DNA of 40,173 nucleotides from Methanomassiliicoccales archaeon (GCA_029907465.1 JARYLV010000016.1:1-40173), one strand, 5' to 3'. Counted from the first letter of the stretch, positions 7,834-18,690 are shown. Notes: generated by a model not told the origin, from the sequence alone. A program made the numbers and translations.

Positions 7834-8343
7834 CTACTCGATCCTGATCTCTTTACCTCTCTCCTTTACTTTTGCCCTCTTCAGTAGAATCTCCAAGACA
7901 CCGTTTTTGTAGGTCGCCTTCGCGCTATCGGGGTCGACTTCGCACGGGAGTTCGATGCGCTTCTCGAATCGTCTGTCAGGGTTGTCTACCTCGATGTCGA
8001 GGGAGTCCTCCGTTGCATTCAGTTTGATATCCTCCTTCTCGACACCTGGGAGTTCGACGATAATCCTGACTTTGTCCGCTTCCTCGATAATGTCTGTTAG
8101 CGGCTCTCTCTTTACGACCTCTTCTCTCTTGCGTATCGTGTTACCGAATTCCTGTATCCTCGGTTTCCCGTCGGGGCCGATTCTCATGGAGAATCCATAG
8201 ATCATCGGCTCCCTTTCCAATGGTACATCCCCGCTCATCAGTCTCTCCATAATCCTCTCGATCCTCCGGCGCATCTCTTCGAATTCTTCATCAAAACCGC
8301 CGAAGAAGTCGTCCCAGTCCCTCCTCCTCTTATCCTTTACCAT
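7834..8343 (-). CDS. hsp20: Small heat shock protein Hsp20, second copy, last gene of the heat-shock operon
   Basis: The 169-residue protein is an alpha-crystallin-type ATP-independent holdase that keeps unfolding proteins soluble. Residues 1-45 are charged (KDKRRRDWDDFFGGFDEEF), followed by a linker with YGFSMRIGPDGKP. The alpha-crystallin domain from about 85 shows VRIIVELPGVEKEDIKLNA, the RRFEKRIELPCEVD strand, YKNGVLEI and the end KERGKEIRIE. ATG at 8343 is preceded by GAGGTGATCGCA, a good ribosome-binding site whose bases overlap the stop of cdc48 at 8349-8351, so the two genes are translationally coupled. It differs clearly from the other Hsp20 at 10572-11057, mainly by the YGFSMRIGPDG linker, so it is not a recent duplicate. 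Confidence 0.93.
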   Translation of the reverse strand: MVKDKRRRDWDDFFGGFDEEFEEMRRRIERIMERLMSGDVPLEREPMIYGFSMRIGPDGKPRIQEFGNTIRKREEVVKREPLTDIIEEADKVRIIVELPGVEKEDIKLNATEDSLDIEVDNPDRRFEKRIELPCEVDPDSAKATYKNGVLEILLKRAKVKERGKEIRIE

Positions 8344-8348
8344 TGCGA

Positions 8349-10547
<2,199 letters not shown>

Positions 10548-10571
10548 TTAAAAATATTAAGATGGGAGGTC

Positions 10572-11057
10572 TTATTTAACCTCCACCTTCTTTCTTTTCT
10601 CCTCGACTTTTCTGAGCTTGGGAAGGGTGATCTCCAGGACCCCGTCCTCCATTCGCGCCTCGATCTTGTCCTGGTCTATGTCATCATAGATTGGAATTCT
10701 TCTGTAAAATGAAAGTCGGCCTCTCTCCCTCCGGACATAACCGATGCCCTTTTCCTCTTTTTCTTCCTCTTTCTTCGCGCGGATCTCTAGCATGTTGTCA
10801 ACGATTTCGATTTCGACATCATCCTTTTTGATCCCTGGCATTTCTGCCTGAACGATGTACTTGTCACCGGTGTCCTTGATGTCGATCACTGGAACGCGTT
10901 CGAATCCGCCACCGAGCGCCCTGAAGGACGGGAACCAGGACTCGCCCCATCCCATTCTCAGATTGTCAAGCATCCTTTCCATTTCGTCTAACAGACTAAG
11001 TGGTCCCCAGTAAGATCGTGGAACGATACCCTCTCGCTCGCGGTCTTCCTTTCTCAT
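10572..11057 (-). CDS. hsp20: Small heat shock protein Hsp20, first copy, upstream of cdc48
   Basis: The 161-residue protein has an N-terminal arm (YWGPLSLLDEMERMLDNL, then a WGESWFPSF segment) and an alpha-crystallin domain from about 60 (VPVIDIKDTGDKYIVQAEMP, GIKKDDVEIEI, RRERGRLSFYRRIPIY, MEDGVLEITLP), with a lysine-rich tail. The GVLEI strand that packs into the dimer is intact. ATG at 11057 is preceded by GGAGGTGAT, an almost perfect ribosome-binding site. The longer frame to 11135 would include the inverted-repeat operator and is rejected. A TTTATATA box at 11137-11144, inside the end of the coiled-coil gene, gives it its own promoter, with two operator-like sites between that promoter and the start codon. 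Cdc48 follows 39 bp downstream. Confidence 0.94.
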   Translation of the reverse strand: MRKEDREREGIVPRSYWGPLSLLDEMERMLDNLRMGWGESWFPSFRALGGGFERVPVIDIKDTGDKYIVQAEMPGIKKDDVEIEIVDNMLEIRAKKEEEKEEKGIGYVRRERGRLSFYRRIPIYDDIDQDKIEARMEDGVLEITLPKLRKVEEKRKKVEVK

Positions 11058-11085
11058 ACGATCACCTCCATTATTGTAATGGTAA

Positions 11086-11112
11086 CAACCACAGGTTATC
11101 AACCTGTGGTTA
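11086..11112. promoter_or_regulatory. Two tandem HSR1-like operator sites within a perfect inverted repeat, hsp20 promoter
   Basis: On the minus strand the region reads TAAC-CACAG-GTTG and, 14 bp on, TAAC-CTGTG-GTTG. Both match the core TAAC-N5-GTTA of the operator I recall for the Archaeoglobus heat-shock regulator HSR1, except for the last base. The two sites also create a perfect inverted repeat at 11087-11111 with 11-bp arms and a 3-base spacer. They lie just after the expected start of transcription from the TATA box at 11137-11144 and 29 bp before the hsp20 start codon. A bound repressor would block transcription; as RNA, the repeat would fold into a hairpin in the leader. Confidence 0.7.
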
Positions 11113-11136
11113 CATAATGTAATTAAAAAGAACATC

Positions 11137-11144
11137 TATATAAA
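11137..11144 (-). promoter_or_regulatory. TATA box of the internal hsp20-cdc48 promoter
   Basis: TTTATATA on the minus strand, the consensus archaeal TATA sequence. It overlaps the approach to the end of the coiled-coil gene, whose stop codon is at 11145-11147. Transcription is expected to begin near 11114, giving a leader of about 57 nt that contains the inverted repeat and the GGAGGTGAT ribosome-binding site. Confidence 0.7.
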
Positions 11145-11474
11145 CTATTCGGTCAATAACTTCTTCAGCTCGTCCTCGATGTGTTCAATTTGTTTTCTCA
11201 CAGCCCGCTCCACTGCCCGCAGGTTCTCCACGACCTGGGGGGTCTCTTGCTTAACCTCATCGATGATCTTCTTTGCTGTCCTTTTCACGCTTTCCTCCGC
11301 TTCCTTACTCTCTTTTGCCAGCTCTTTCAATACTTTCTCGCTTGTTCTCTCGATTGTTTCAATCGTTTTTATGATGCTTTCATTCGTCTCTTTAGCGAGC
11401 TTTTTAAGCTCCTCCTCGTACTGGTCCATGAGGGCCTTCAACCTGACTTTATCCCACACCTCAACCCCCTCCAT
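11145..11474 (-). CDS. Coiled-coil protein of unknown function in the heat-shock operon, 109 residues
   Basis: The protein is almost entirely charged helix. From residue 15 to the end it consists of K/E/I/L heptads (for example LKKLAKETNESIIKTIETIE) with no proline except one near residue 78, no cysteine and no membrane span. It should form a long coiled coil or helical bundle. ATG at 11474 overlaps the 3' end of the upstream regulator gene by 14 bp in another frame, so it is translationally coupled to the regulator, and the hsp20 promoter lies at its end. I recognise no family; it looks superficially like apolipoprotein- or prefoldin-type helices. Its position suggests a chaperone-related or regulator-partner role, which is inference only. 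Confidence 0.82.
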   Translation of the reverse strand: MEGVEVWDKVRLKALMDQYEEELKKLAKETNESIIKTIETIERTSEKVLKELAKESKEAEESVKRTAKKIIDEVKQETPQVVENLRAVERAVRKQIEHIEDELKKLLTE

Positions 11475-12105
11475 TTATCGTGCTCAATATCTCTCCGACA
11501 ACTTCATCCCGCAGTCCCAACGCTTTCGCGATCTGGGCCGCCGTTAGCGTAGGGTGCTTGACCGACTCATAGATCACGCGTCTCGCTTCGTAATCCGCGA
11601 TATGCGATTCAATGAGCTCTCTTGTCTCGCTCAGTAGTTTCTCCTTTTTCTCTATGAGAGCGTGTCTGCGGTTCTGGAGTTCCTCAAGTTCTTTGTCGAT
11701 CGCCTCGATCTGTTTTCTCACTTCAGAGTACCTCTGACAAAAGAGATCGAAATCGATACGCTCCTTTTCCTGTAATTTCAACTCAGTTTCAGATTCGATG
11801 TGGAAGTTCTCACGCGATAGAACCTCGACGTTGAACAAGCCTGGTCCCACATCGACGAGAATGGTGAACCCTCTTACCGGGACGTAGACCTTCCTTGCTG
11901 GTCCGCCTCGGTCGCTCTCCATCAGGAAGCTTCGCACTAGATTGTTTTCTTCGAGTACTTTGAGATGTTTCATGATGGCCTGTTGGCTCATTCGCAGTTC
12001 TCGCGAGAGCTGTAACGGGTAATGCGGCTCCCTGACAAGTGCTTCAAGGATCCTTCTGCGGGTGGGATTTTCGATGATAGAGAGAACGGTGTCTAAGTCA
12101 GTCAT
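11461..12105 (-). CDS. ArsR-type HTH regulator, HSR1-like heat-shock repressor candidate
   Basis: The 214-residue protein opens with a winged helix-turn-helix (SIIENPTRRRILEALVREPH, LSRELRMSQQAIMKHLKVLE) whose wing contains SDRGGPARKVYVPVRG. A linker follows, then a coiled coil around 125-165 (IEAIDKELEELQNRRHALIE) and a second HTH-like end (PTLTAAQIAKALGLRDEVVGEIL). The order regulator, Hsp20, Cdc48 matches the A. fulgidus HSR1 (AF1298) operon as I recall it, so the likely role is heat-relieved repression of this operon and of its own gene. ATG at 12105 is chosen because the longer frame to 12141 runs through the operator and into the expected transcription start. TATA box at 12147-12155, operator at 12122-12134. 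Confidence 0.85.
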   Translation of the reverse strand: MTDLDTVLSIIENPTRRRILEALVREPHYPLQLSRELRMSQQAIMKHLKVLEENNLVRSFLMESDRGGPARKVYVPVRGFTILVDVGPGLFNVEVLSRENFHIESETELKLQEKERIDFDLFCQRYSEVRKQIEAIDKELEELQNRRHALIEKKEKLLSETRELIESHIADYEARRVIYESVKHPTLTAAQIAKALGLRDEVVGEILSTINGGG

Positions 12106-12121
12106 ATTAACCACTTCTAGG

Positions 12122-12134
12122 TAACATTTGGTTA
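12122..12134. promoter_or_regulatory. HSR1-like operator at the regulator promoter
   Basis: TAAC-ATTTG-GTTA is a perfect match to the symmetric core TAAC-N5-GTTA. It lies between the TATA box (12147-12155) and the regulator start codon at 12105, covering the expected start of transcription near 12124. This is the place for autorepression. The same core, with one changed base, occurs twice at the hsp20 promoter 1 kb away. Confidence 0.72.
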
Positions 12135-12146
12135 ACAACATATGGT

Positions 12147-12155
12147 ATATATAAT
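12147..12155 (-). promoter_or_regulatory. TATA box of the heat-shock regulator gene
   Basis: TTATATATA on the minus strand, flanked by AAA and CC. Its centre is about 45 bp from the ATG at 12105, so the mRNA should have a leader of about 20 nt containing a weak GAAGTGG ribosome-binding site. The HSR1-like operator follows directly. Confidence 0.65.
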
Positions 12156-12325
12156 TTATCGTTTTTTCTGATAAATCATCAGCTTTGGAGGCCCTATCAA
12201 TGTTCTGCGAGGATACTTGACGAACTTAAATCTCTGGTATGCACCTTGGGCTTTCACTGTGGGCCACCGTGGTCATCATGGGTTTAGCGAATAACTATAA
12301 TAACTGAAACAGAATTGCAAGATGC

Positions 12326-13384
12326 ATGCCCGGGGTTATCGTCAAAGATTCAGTAATCATTGAAGACGCGGCCGAAGGGAGTCAGATTTACAATAAAGGA
12401 TTCTATGGATATCCCCGCTCAGGTGGCGGTCTAGAACTTGACCTCCTCGAGGCGTGCTACCTCGTTGAAACGGGACGTCTAGTCGTCTACGAGGGGCCGT
12501 CGACGATTAGTTTCTCTAATATCATGAGGCGTGCTGCATGCGTGTGTGAAGATTTCGAAATTGATTATTTGGTCTACCGCGATTTGAGGCAGAGGGGTTA
12601 TATTGTTAAGCGTGGCACAAGCGATTTCGATTTCCGAGTATTTCCAAGGGGAGGAACACCCGCGAGTTCCGCGACAAAATTTTGGGTTTCTGCGATCACC
12701 GAAAGATCACTCTTCGATATTGGAAAATTCCTTCACGATGTTGAAAGATCTGAAAAAACGAGAAAGGAACTTCTCGTTGCGGTTGTGGATGAGGAAGGAG
12801 ATATCACATATTATAAGGCCTCCTCCGTTATTCCAAAAGGTCGATTCTCGTCGGAAATAAAGGAAATGGAAATGGTCGAAGCGGTGCTTTTCGAGGATCG
12901 AGCCCTGGTCTTTGAAGAGGGAGCAGTTCAGCAACTTTACGATCGAGAATTTTATGGAAAAAGAATCGGCAATGCGCTACAACTATCGATGATCGAGACA
13001 GCCTTTTTGCTCGAGGAAAAAAGAATTGTTCTCAAGAGTGCAAAGTCAAGTAGAAAGATCAGTTTGAACGGGCTCAGGAGGCGCGCCAAGAAGATCCAGA
13101 CGGACTTCGATCTGAGGTTTAGGGTATACAGCGATTTGAGAAGAAGGGGGCTCATCGTCAAGACTGGGTTCAAGTATGGATCGCATTTCAGAGTTTACGA
13201 CGCTGACCCAGACAAGCACCACTCGAAATACCTTGTTCATGCCGTGCCAACGGAATACCGCGTGACATGGCCGGAGATCTCGAGAGCCGTAAGGCTTGCT
13301 CACGGTGTGAAGAAGGAGATTCTTTTTGGCAGGATATCTGATGGCAAAGTCGATTATCTAAAATTAAAAAGAGTGCGGCCGTGA
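12326..13384 (+). CDS. endA: tRNA-splicing endonuclease EndA, long fused form
   Basis: The enzyme cuts archaeal pre-tRNA introns at the bulge-helix-bulge motif. At 352 residues it is the double-length type made of two fused repeats, which acts as a homodimer. Each half has the EndA N-terminal pattern (LLEACYLVETGRLVVYEG; MIETAFLLEEKRIVL) and a YRDLRQRGYIVKRG / YSDLRRRGLIVKTG core. Only the C-terminal half keeps the catalytic triad: Tyr in FKYGSHFRVYD, His in HSKYLVHAV and Lys in AHGVKKEILFG. The N-terminal half has FRVFPRGG instead and is structural. ATG at 12326 is about 28 bp from a TATA-like ACTATAAT at 12294-12301, which suggests a leaderless mRNA. The stop directly abuts the stop of the convergent gene at 13385. 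Confidence 0.94.
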   Translation: MPGVIVKDSVIIEDAAEGSQIYNKGFYGYPRSGGGLELDLLEACYLVETGRLVVYEGPSTISFSNIMRRAACVCEDFEIDYLVYRDLRQRGYIVKRGTSDFDFRVFPRGGTPASSATKFWVSAITERSLFDIGKFLHDVERSEKTRKELLVAVVDEEGDITYYKASSVIPKGRFSSEIKEMEMVEAVLFEDRALVFEEGAVQQLYDREFYGKRIGNALQLSMIETAFLLEEKRIVLKSAKSSRKISLNGLRRRAKKIQTDFDLRFRVYSDLRRRGLIVKTGFKYGSHFRVYDADPDKHHSKYLVHAVPTEYRVTWPEISRAVRLAHGVKKEILFGRISDGKVDYLKLKRVRP

Positions 13385-14419
13385 TCAGGCGGCTGCCGCT
13401 CTTTCCACAACTCGGCACGCTTCACGCTCATCATTTGGCTTCAAGATCTGCTCTTTTAATTTCGCAGCTCCTGCGTAATCCTCGGGGTCGAGTTTCAACG
13501 CCTCTTCAACGATTTTGATGGCATCTTGGGTCTTTCCAGTGTTCTTAAGAATCGTCGCCATTTTGACCATGTAAAAACTCTTTTTCCTATCAAAAGCGGT
13601 AAACTCGATTGCCTTGGTATATGCATCGAGTGCTTCGTTCGTTCGGCCGAGTTTCAGAAGGGCTTCTGCAAGTTTTGCATACCGACCAGACCTCACTTCA
13701 AGAGAACCCTCTTCCTCAGCAAGGGCTTTGAGCGTTTCCACGTGTCCGATCAGCAGTTCAGGGTGCTCGATCTCAGCACCGCAACAACTGCATTTGATCT
13801 CCTCGGGCCGTAGCTGGGCACCGCACTTTCCACAAATCTTTGGGAGGGCAGAGCCGCAATACGGGCAGGAAAGCCAGTCCTTCTCAACGAGTCCCTTGCA
13901 TGTAGGGCACTCCGAAACCGTTTTCACGAGCGAAGCTTCCAGTTTCTTAATCGCAACGGCTCTCTCCGCCTCTGGCGGGATGAAATACTCCTTTTTCACA
14001 AAAACAAACACAAACGTAAGTATTTCAATGGCTCCGATGATCGAGTTCGCATAAAAGACATCGCCGGACGAGAAGTAAAGGATAAGTCCCCTGCAGATAA
14101 GTGAGAAACCCATCCATGTAATAATGCTCTTCCAGGCACCTATTTCGGTGCGCCATAACGGCCTGGATACTGAGATTTCGGAAATGGCCACGAGAAAGAA
14201 AAGAATAACAATAAGTGTGCCAAGCGTCGTACTTACGAGCCTGCCCCAAATGAAAACAATGACTGAAGAAATGATGGTGAGGATTCCGCCCGCTATCAAA
14301 CACAAAGCAGCTGGTTTTAGCAAAGTTCTACCGATCTGCACCGCTATTCCCAGTGGGGGAACGGCAAAAAGCAATAAATAGGCTTCGGCACTAGCGACAT
14401 TAAACGGGAAGACGCCCAA
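13385..14419 (-). CDS. Membrane protein with zinc ribbons and C-terminal TPR repeats
   Basis: This 344-residue protein has about five hydrophobic spans in residues 1-145, then a soluble part. That part contains two zinc-ribbon units (CPTCKG with CPYCG; CGKCGAQ with CSCCG, residues about 178-222) and at least two tetratricopeptide repeats (YAKLAEALLKLGRTNEALDA; KMATILKNTGKTQDAIKIVE) near 250-325. TPRs bind other proteins, so the protein probably displays a docking platform in the cytoplasm. No enzyme motif is visible. Initiation is uncertain: TTG at 14419 precedes the first span, and no ATG is available upstream. It is convergent with endA and their stops touch. The function is unknown. Confidence 0.82.
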   Translation of the reverse strand: MGVFPFNVASAEAYLLLFAVPPLGIAVQIGRTLLKPAALCLIAGGILTIISSVIVFIWGRLVSTTLGTLIVILFFLVAISEISVSRPLWRTEIGAWKSIITWMGFSLICRGLILYFSSGDVFYANSIIGAIEILTFVFVFVKKEYFIPPEAERAVAIKKLEASLVKTVSECPTCKGLVEKDWLSCPYCGSALPKICGKCGAQLRPEEIKCSCCGAEIEHPELLIGHVETLKALAEEEGSLEVRSGRYAKLAEALLKLGRTNEALDAYTKAIEFTAFDRKKSFYMVKMATILKNTGKTQDAIKIVEEALKLDPEDYAGAAKLKEQILKPNDEREACRVVERAAAA

Positions 14420-15240
14420 AGCACATTAAGGTTTATCAATGGAGCGAAAGCATCAACAATTCAGAGAAATTGCCTTGAAACTTTAAAAACTGTATGAACT
14501 GGACATGAGTTCTTGTCTCTTTAAGCATTGGAAAGTAGGAATAGAATGTCATAGACCAAAGGCATTCTTTGATATGAAAAGAGATTAGGAGATAGAACAT
14601 CGATAACACGCCGTTCGCACGGTTCCTCAATTTCGGACAGCGAATGCATGACGAGCGCCTTTCACATCATAAACGGAAGCACTCATTCATCGAGTAGGAT
14701 TTGAGTATGTCACAAAGGGGATAGTCCTGCAATCTATAGAAAACGCAAGCAAATGCCTAAAAGAAGGGATGTAGCCTTTCAAAAAGTTTAAAGTGGAGTT
14801 CAGGCCCACATCCGTCGGCGACATTGTCAAGGCGCAAATCTTGAAAATGGCTTTCTTCCCAGGTAATTGAAAAGGCAAACAAGGGAAAGCATACCGGGCA
14901 ATAGATCAGACTGTGATTTTAGAATGGCAAATCCTTTCGGCCATTGAACCAGCGATGAAATCATACTGTTTATTTTTTGACTCTTGAAGAATCATCAATT
15001 CTAGGAAAAACCATTAAAGAGTTCTATTGTGAAATTCTGACCCTTCTTTCATGAAAAAACTTTAGGCCTATTAAGTCTAGGGGTCGAAACTGACTTTTTA
15101 ATCTTCGATCTTGTAAAGAACACGCCACACTTGTGATGAATTTGATGCATAACCTATTGCGGACTCTCCGAAATATTTAATTATTTGTAGCTGCACTTTT
15201 TTTCTTTAAACGTTTATTCTCGAGACTGGGAGATTCCTTC
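14420..15240. other. AT-rich gap without a supported gene
   Basis: No open frame here has a convincing start and ribosome-binding site. On the plus strand one frame from about 14672 to 14992 reads as plausible protein (for example VEFRPTSVGDIVKAQIL) but is broken by a TAG and a TGA, so it may be an eroded gene. Two minus-strand frames of 63-64 codons look accidental. AATATTTAATTA near 15172-15183 could be the TATA box of the broken protease gene that follows. Confidence 0.5.
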
Positions 15241-18200
15241 TTGAATGCTAAACTAGGGTTTGGGAAAAGTCTAGTGGTGTGCTTAATTGTGACCATGTTC
15301 TTTGCAAGTTCATTACTTTTTGGTTTAGCTAACGCAGCGTAACCTAAAATCACAGTAAAAGGACGCCTGATGGTTCATCATATGGGTTCAGAAACGGGTG
15401 CCCTTGTACCTATACCTAATGCCAGAGTGGAAATTTATGATGAAGAGATTTTCAATTATCCTACAGTGGGATGGCAACATCTTCCATGGCCAGATGCCTA
15501 TCTCGGAGCAGTTTATACAGATAGCAACGGGTACTTTTCCTTTTCAGTAAACAACGACGACGGCTGGACAATAATCGGCGACGAAAATGGTAGAGACATC
15601 TACCTCAAAATAATGGCGTCTAATGGAGCAGCTGCTGTCAAAGACGAAGTGGGGTGGCTAGGTGGTAAAATTTACTCTTTTAAGACAAACACCAACAAAG
15701 ACATGGGTGACGGCACCACATGGGACATCGGCTCATTAGCGCCAGATAACGCTGATTGCGAAGTAGCGTTTGAGGTTATGCACATCGTCGATCTCGCATG
15801 GCGTCATGTCAAAGAAGAAACGGGTATTGAATTGCGAAAAGTCAACGTGTTTATCGATGACTATTTTGCAATCGAGAGGCTTGCTTCCTTTTATCTCCCC
15901 GAGCTAATAGCTGACTATTTGAACATATATAGGCGGCTCCCACCTGGAGTTGAGGATTATTACCCAACAGAACTAATAGAATTCCTTGAAGGCCTTTTAC
16001 CAGAAGACCTATCCGAAAGCCTGAGCCTCATTAAAAGAGGCATGATCAACGATGTTGCAGGGATTCATCTTTATGCAATCCAAAAACGATCTACCGAGGA
16101 TTTTTATGAGGTAATATTCCACGAGTATGGGCATCACATCATGAGCAAAATCTTTGAATTGGGCCCGCCGTTCAGTATATACGGAAACCACAGCTTTGAG
16201 GATGAATTCAACCCAGAACATGCCTGGGTAGAAGGATGGGCAGAGTATTACTCTTGCATCGCTTCTGAGCGTTACGGAATTGACTACACTCTATCCCTGG
16301 GCGATATTGAATCTGCGCACTTGATTTTTGACTATGGTTCTGATGATGATTCTGATGCTGCTTGGGATAGTGTGGAAGGCAACATAGCCTGTTTACTCTG
16401 GGACTTAACTGACCCGGCAAACGAAGCACATGATGCAATAGACCTCACCTTTGGGGAATTAGTCAGTCTAATAGAAAACTTCGACCCCGACCCTGGTTTG
16501 TTAGATGTTTGGCCCATGGGAAAAGATCACGTTTGGAATATACATGACTTGTTCAATGCTTTCCGATCCAGATATGATCCGCAGACTGCATCAAAATTTT
16601 GGGTACTATTGGATGAGCATGGAATAAGTGAACCGGATAACACACCTCCGAACAACCCAACAAGTTACACTTTTACATTCAGCTCAACATTTGGCTCGCC
16701 CTACACGGACATCCAAGTGGACCTCTTGGGCGGCAATGATGATACCAGCGGTATAAAGGAATACGTCTATGAATGGTTTTACGCCAGCAATCAAGAGATG
16801 CTAGAACAACTGGCTAATCTGGACTGGTCGGAGGAGCTTCAGCCCATAGCGTATCATTGGGAATTCTCCACGAGTCCTCATATTGAACTCGAAGGAGCGG
16901 GACCCGGGGACTGGTACCTCGTAGTAACAGTCTTTGATCACGTAGGGAACTGGGCAGGAGATGTGTTAATGGCAGGCCCATTCAAAGTCAGCGCAAACCC
17001 GGTACTACTCTTTGGAGGGCCAACTGTTAATTCCCCCTCTTCAACTTTTGTTACTTCCATCACCACATTACAGATAGACACACCAACTTATCCCGGAAAA
17101 GACTTCACTGGAAACATACGCCTGCGTCTCCCAGATTTTGGAGGAAATGAACTTGATTATACTGCCCCCTTATCCTTTGGAAGCATTTTTGGAATTGAAA
17201 GCGAAGACGGGGACTACAACTTGGAAATAAAATTCTTGGAGCGATATGGAAACGACGAGACTCAGGTGGTACAGTTTAGACTTGACGATACGCCGCCTAC
17301 TTTAGAATTAGACACAAGCCAACCTCGATATTCAACTTCACCCGTCTACATTTCAAGAAATAGTGAACTAACCATAACAGCAAACGACGTCGGAGTGGGA
17401 TTGGAGAGAATTGAATACAGAATTTTCAATTCTCAATATGACTCAGGGTGGAAACAATACCTAACTCCGGTACGCTTCACGAATCTCCCTGACGGCGAAT
17501 ACATCATCGAAGCAACCGCTGAAGATAGATTAAACAATCAAGCATCAGAACAGATTGCGGTATACATCGATAATACTCCACCTCAAACTGAAATTCTGAT
17601 CGGCGCACCACAGAACTCAGAATCACCAACAGCAGTGAGCCGAGCAACACCGTTCTCAATCGAAGGCGCTGACGCAGGAGCAGGACTGGCAAACAAGAAA
17701 TTCCGAATTTCCACAATGGAATCCGAAGGTGCGTGGACAGATTACACCGCGCCCTTCACACTCAATGGTTTTCCAGACGGCAATTACATTATATCACAGC
17801 TAACCCAAGATCAATTGGGCAACACACAAGAATCCAGCATATCAGTTTTCCTGGACAACGCCGCACCCAGTATAACGAACCTCTCCATTGCCGAGAACTC
17901 TGCACTGCAAGGGAATATTCACTTACATCTCCAGGCCGACGATCCGACCGGAGTTGCCAGCGTCAAGTTTGCAATTGTTCAGACCGATTCTTCCGGGGGG
18001 TTCACATTGCCGATCAGCATGACCCCAGCGGCTTATAACCCAAGTACACAACGCTGGATTTTGGAAATAGACACATTGAAATTCAAAGATGGATTCTACA
18101 AAGTCATCATCGAAACTCAAGATTCATTGGGCAACGGGGGGATAGAAGATTTTGACTATATCATAAGAAATTGGGCTGTGTTGGATCTGAGCCACTTCAC

Positions 18201-18508
18201 GGAAACGGCCAAAGCTGGACGTAGAATGCCCATAAAATTCAACCTCCATATTAATGGCATAGTGGATGAAAAAACAACCACCCGTATACAACGAGGAACT
18301 AGAGATCCGTATCTTCAAGACAAGTAACCCATCAACAATCATCCAAACCTTCAAATTTGGCTTGACCTCACACGATTACCGCATCTCCGAGGATTTGGAG
18401 CAATACATTTGCAACTTCAAAACCCCAAAGATCCCCGGTGACTACACAGCACAAGTTGTGTTCAATGGATTAACAATTGGTACCATACATTTCTCAACTG
18501 TCAAATAG
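15241..18508 (+). pseudogene. Broken gene for a large secreted metalloprotease-like protein with Ig-like repeats
   Basis: Read as one frame, this would be a protein of about 1,090 residues. It has a TTG start at 15241, a signal peptide (KLGFGKSLVVCLIVTMFF, ending ANAA), a transthyretin/carboxypeptidase-regulatory-like domain (VKGRLMVHH...PIPNARVEIYDEE), and a zinc-peptidase region with HEYGHH at about 16120-16137 and a downstream AWVEGWAEYYS. Several beta-sandwich repeats follow, each with a DxxPP-type boundary and a Y-x-x-P-F...GxYxI...D...GN pattern. Two lesions break it. TAA at 15340-15342 follows the signal peptide directly, and the A6 run at 18269-18274 has one base too many, moving the last 80 codons (18269-18508) into another frame. 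The intact middle frame is 985 codons from 15370. Base composition is AT-richer than its neighbours. A sequencing error could explain the A-run but less easily the TAA. Confidence 0.8.
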
Positions 18509-18552
18509 TTGAGGAGACGAAAATCTCCAAATTAAACTTGGCTCTACCTTAC

Positions 18553-18681
18553 ATGAAAACCGGAGTGCCCGTGAGAAAGTTAAGGAAGCGGGGTGAACTA
18601 ATCGAATCAATCTACCAACATGTCAACGAAATGAACTGTCCAAAGCTCTTTAGAAGGCAAAATTTAACGAAAAGCATATGA
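18553..18681 (+). CDS. Possible small ORF next to the tRNA fragment, 42 residues
   Basis: ATG at 18553 to TGA at 18681 encodes a basic peptide (KTGVPVRKLRKRGELIESIY) that ends 9 bp before the tRNA-Arg fragment. No ribosome-binding site is evident and I recognise no family. It could be the last scrap of a gene of the integrated element that left the tRNA fragment, or a chance frame. Confidence 0.25.
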   Translation: MKTGVPVRKLRKRGELIESIYQHVNEMNCPKLFRRQNLTKSI

Positions 18682-18690
18682 GTCTGTGTG

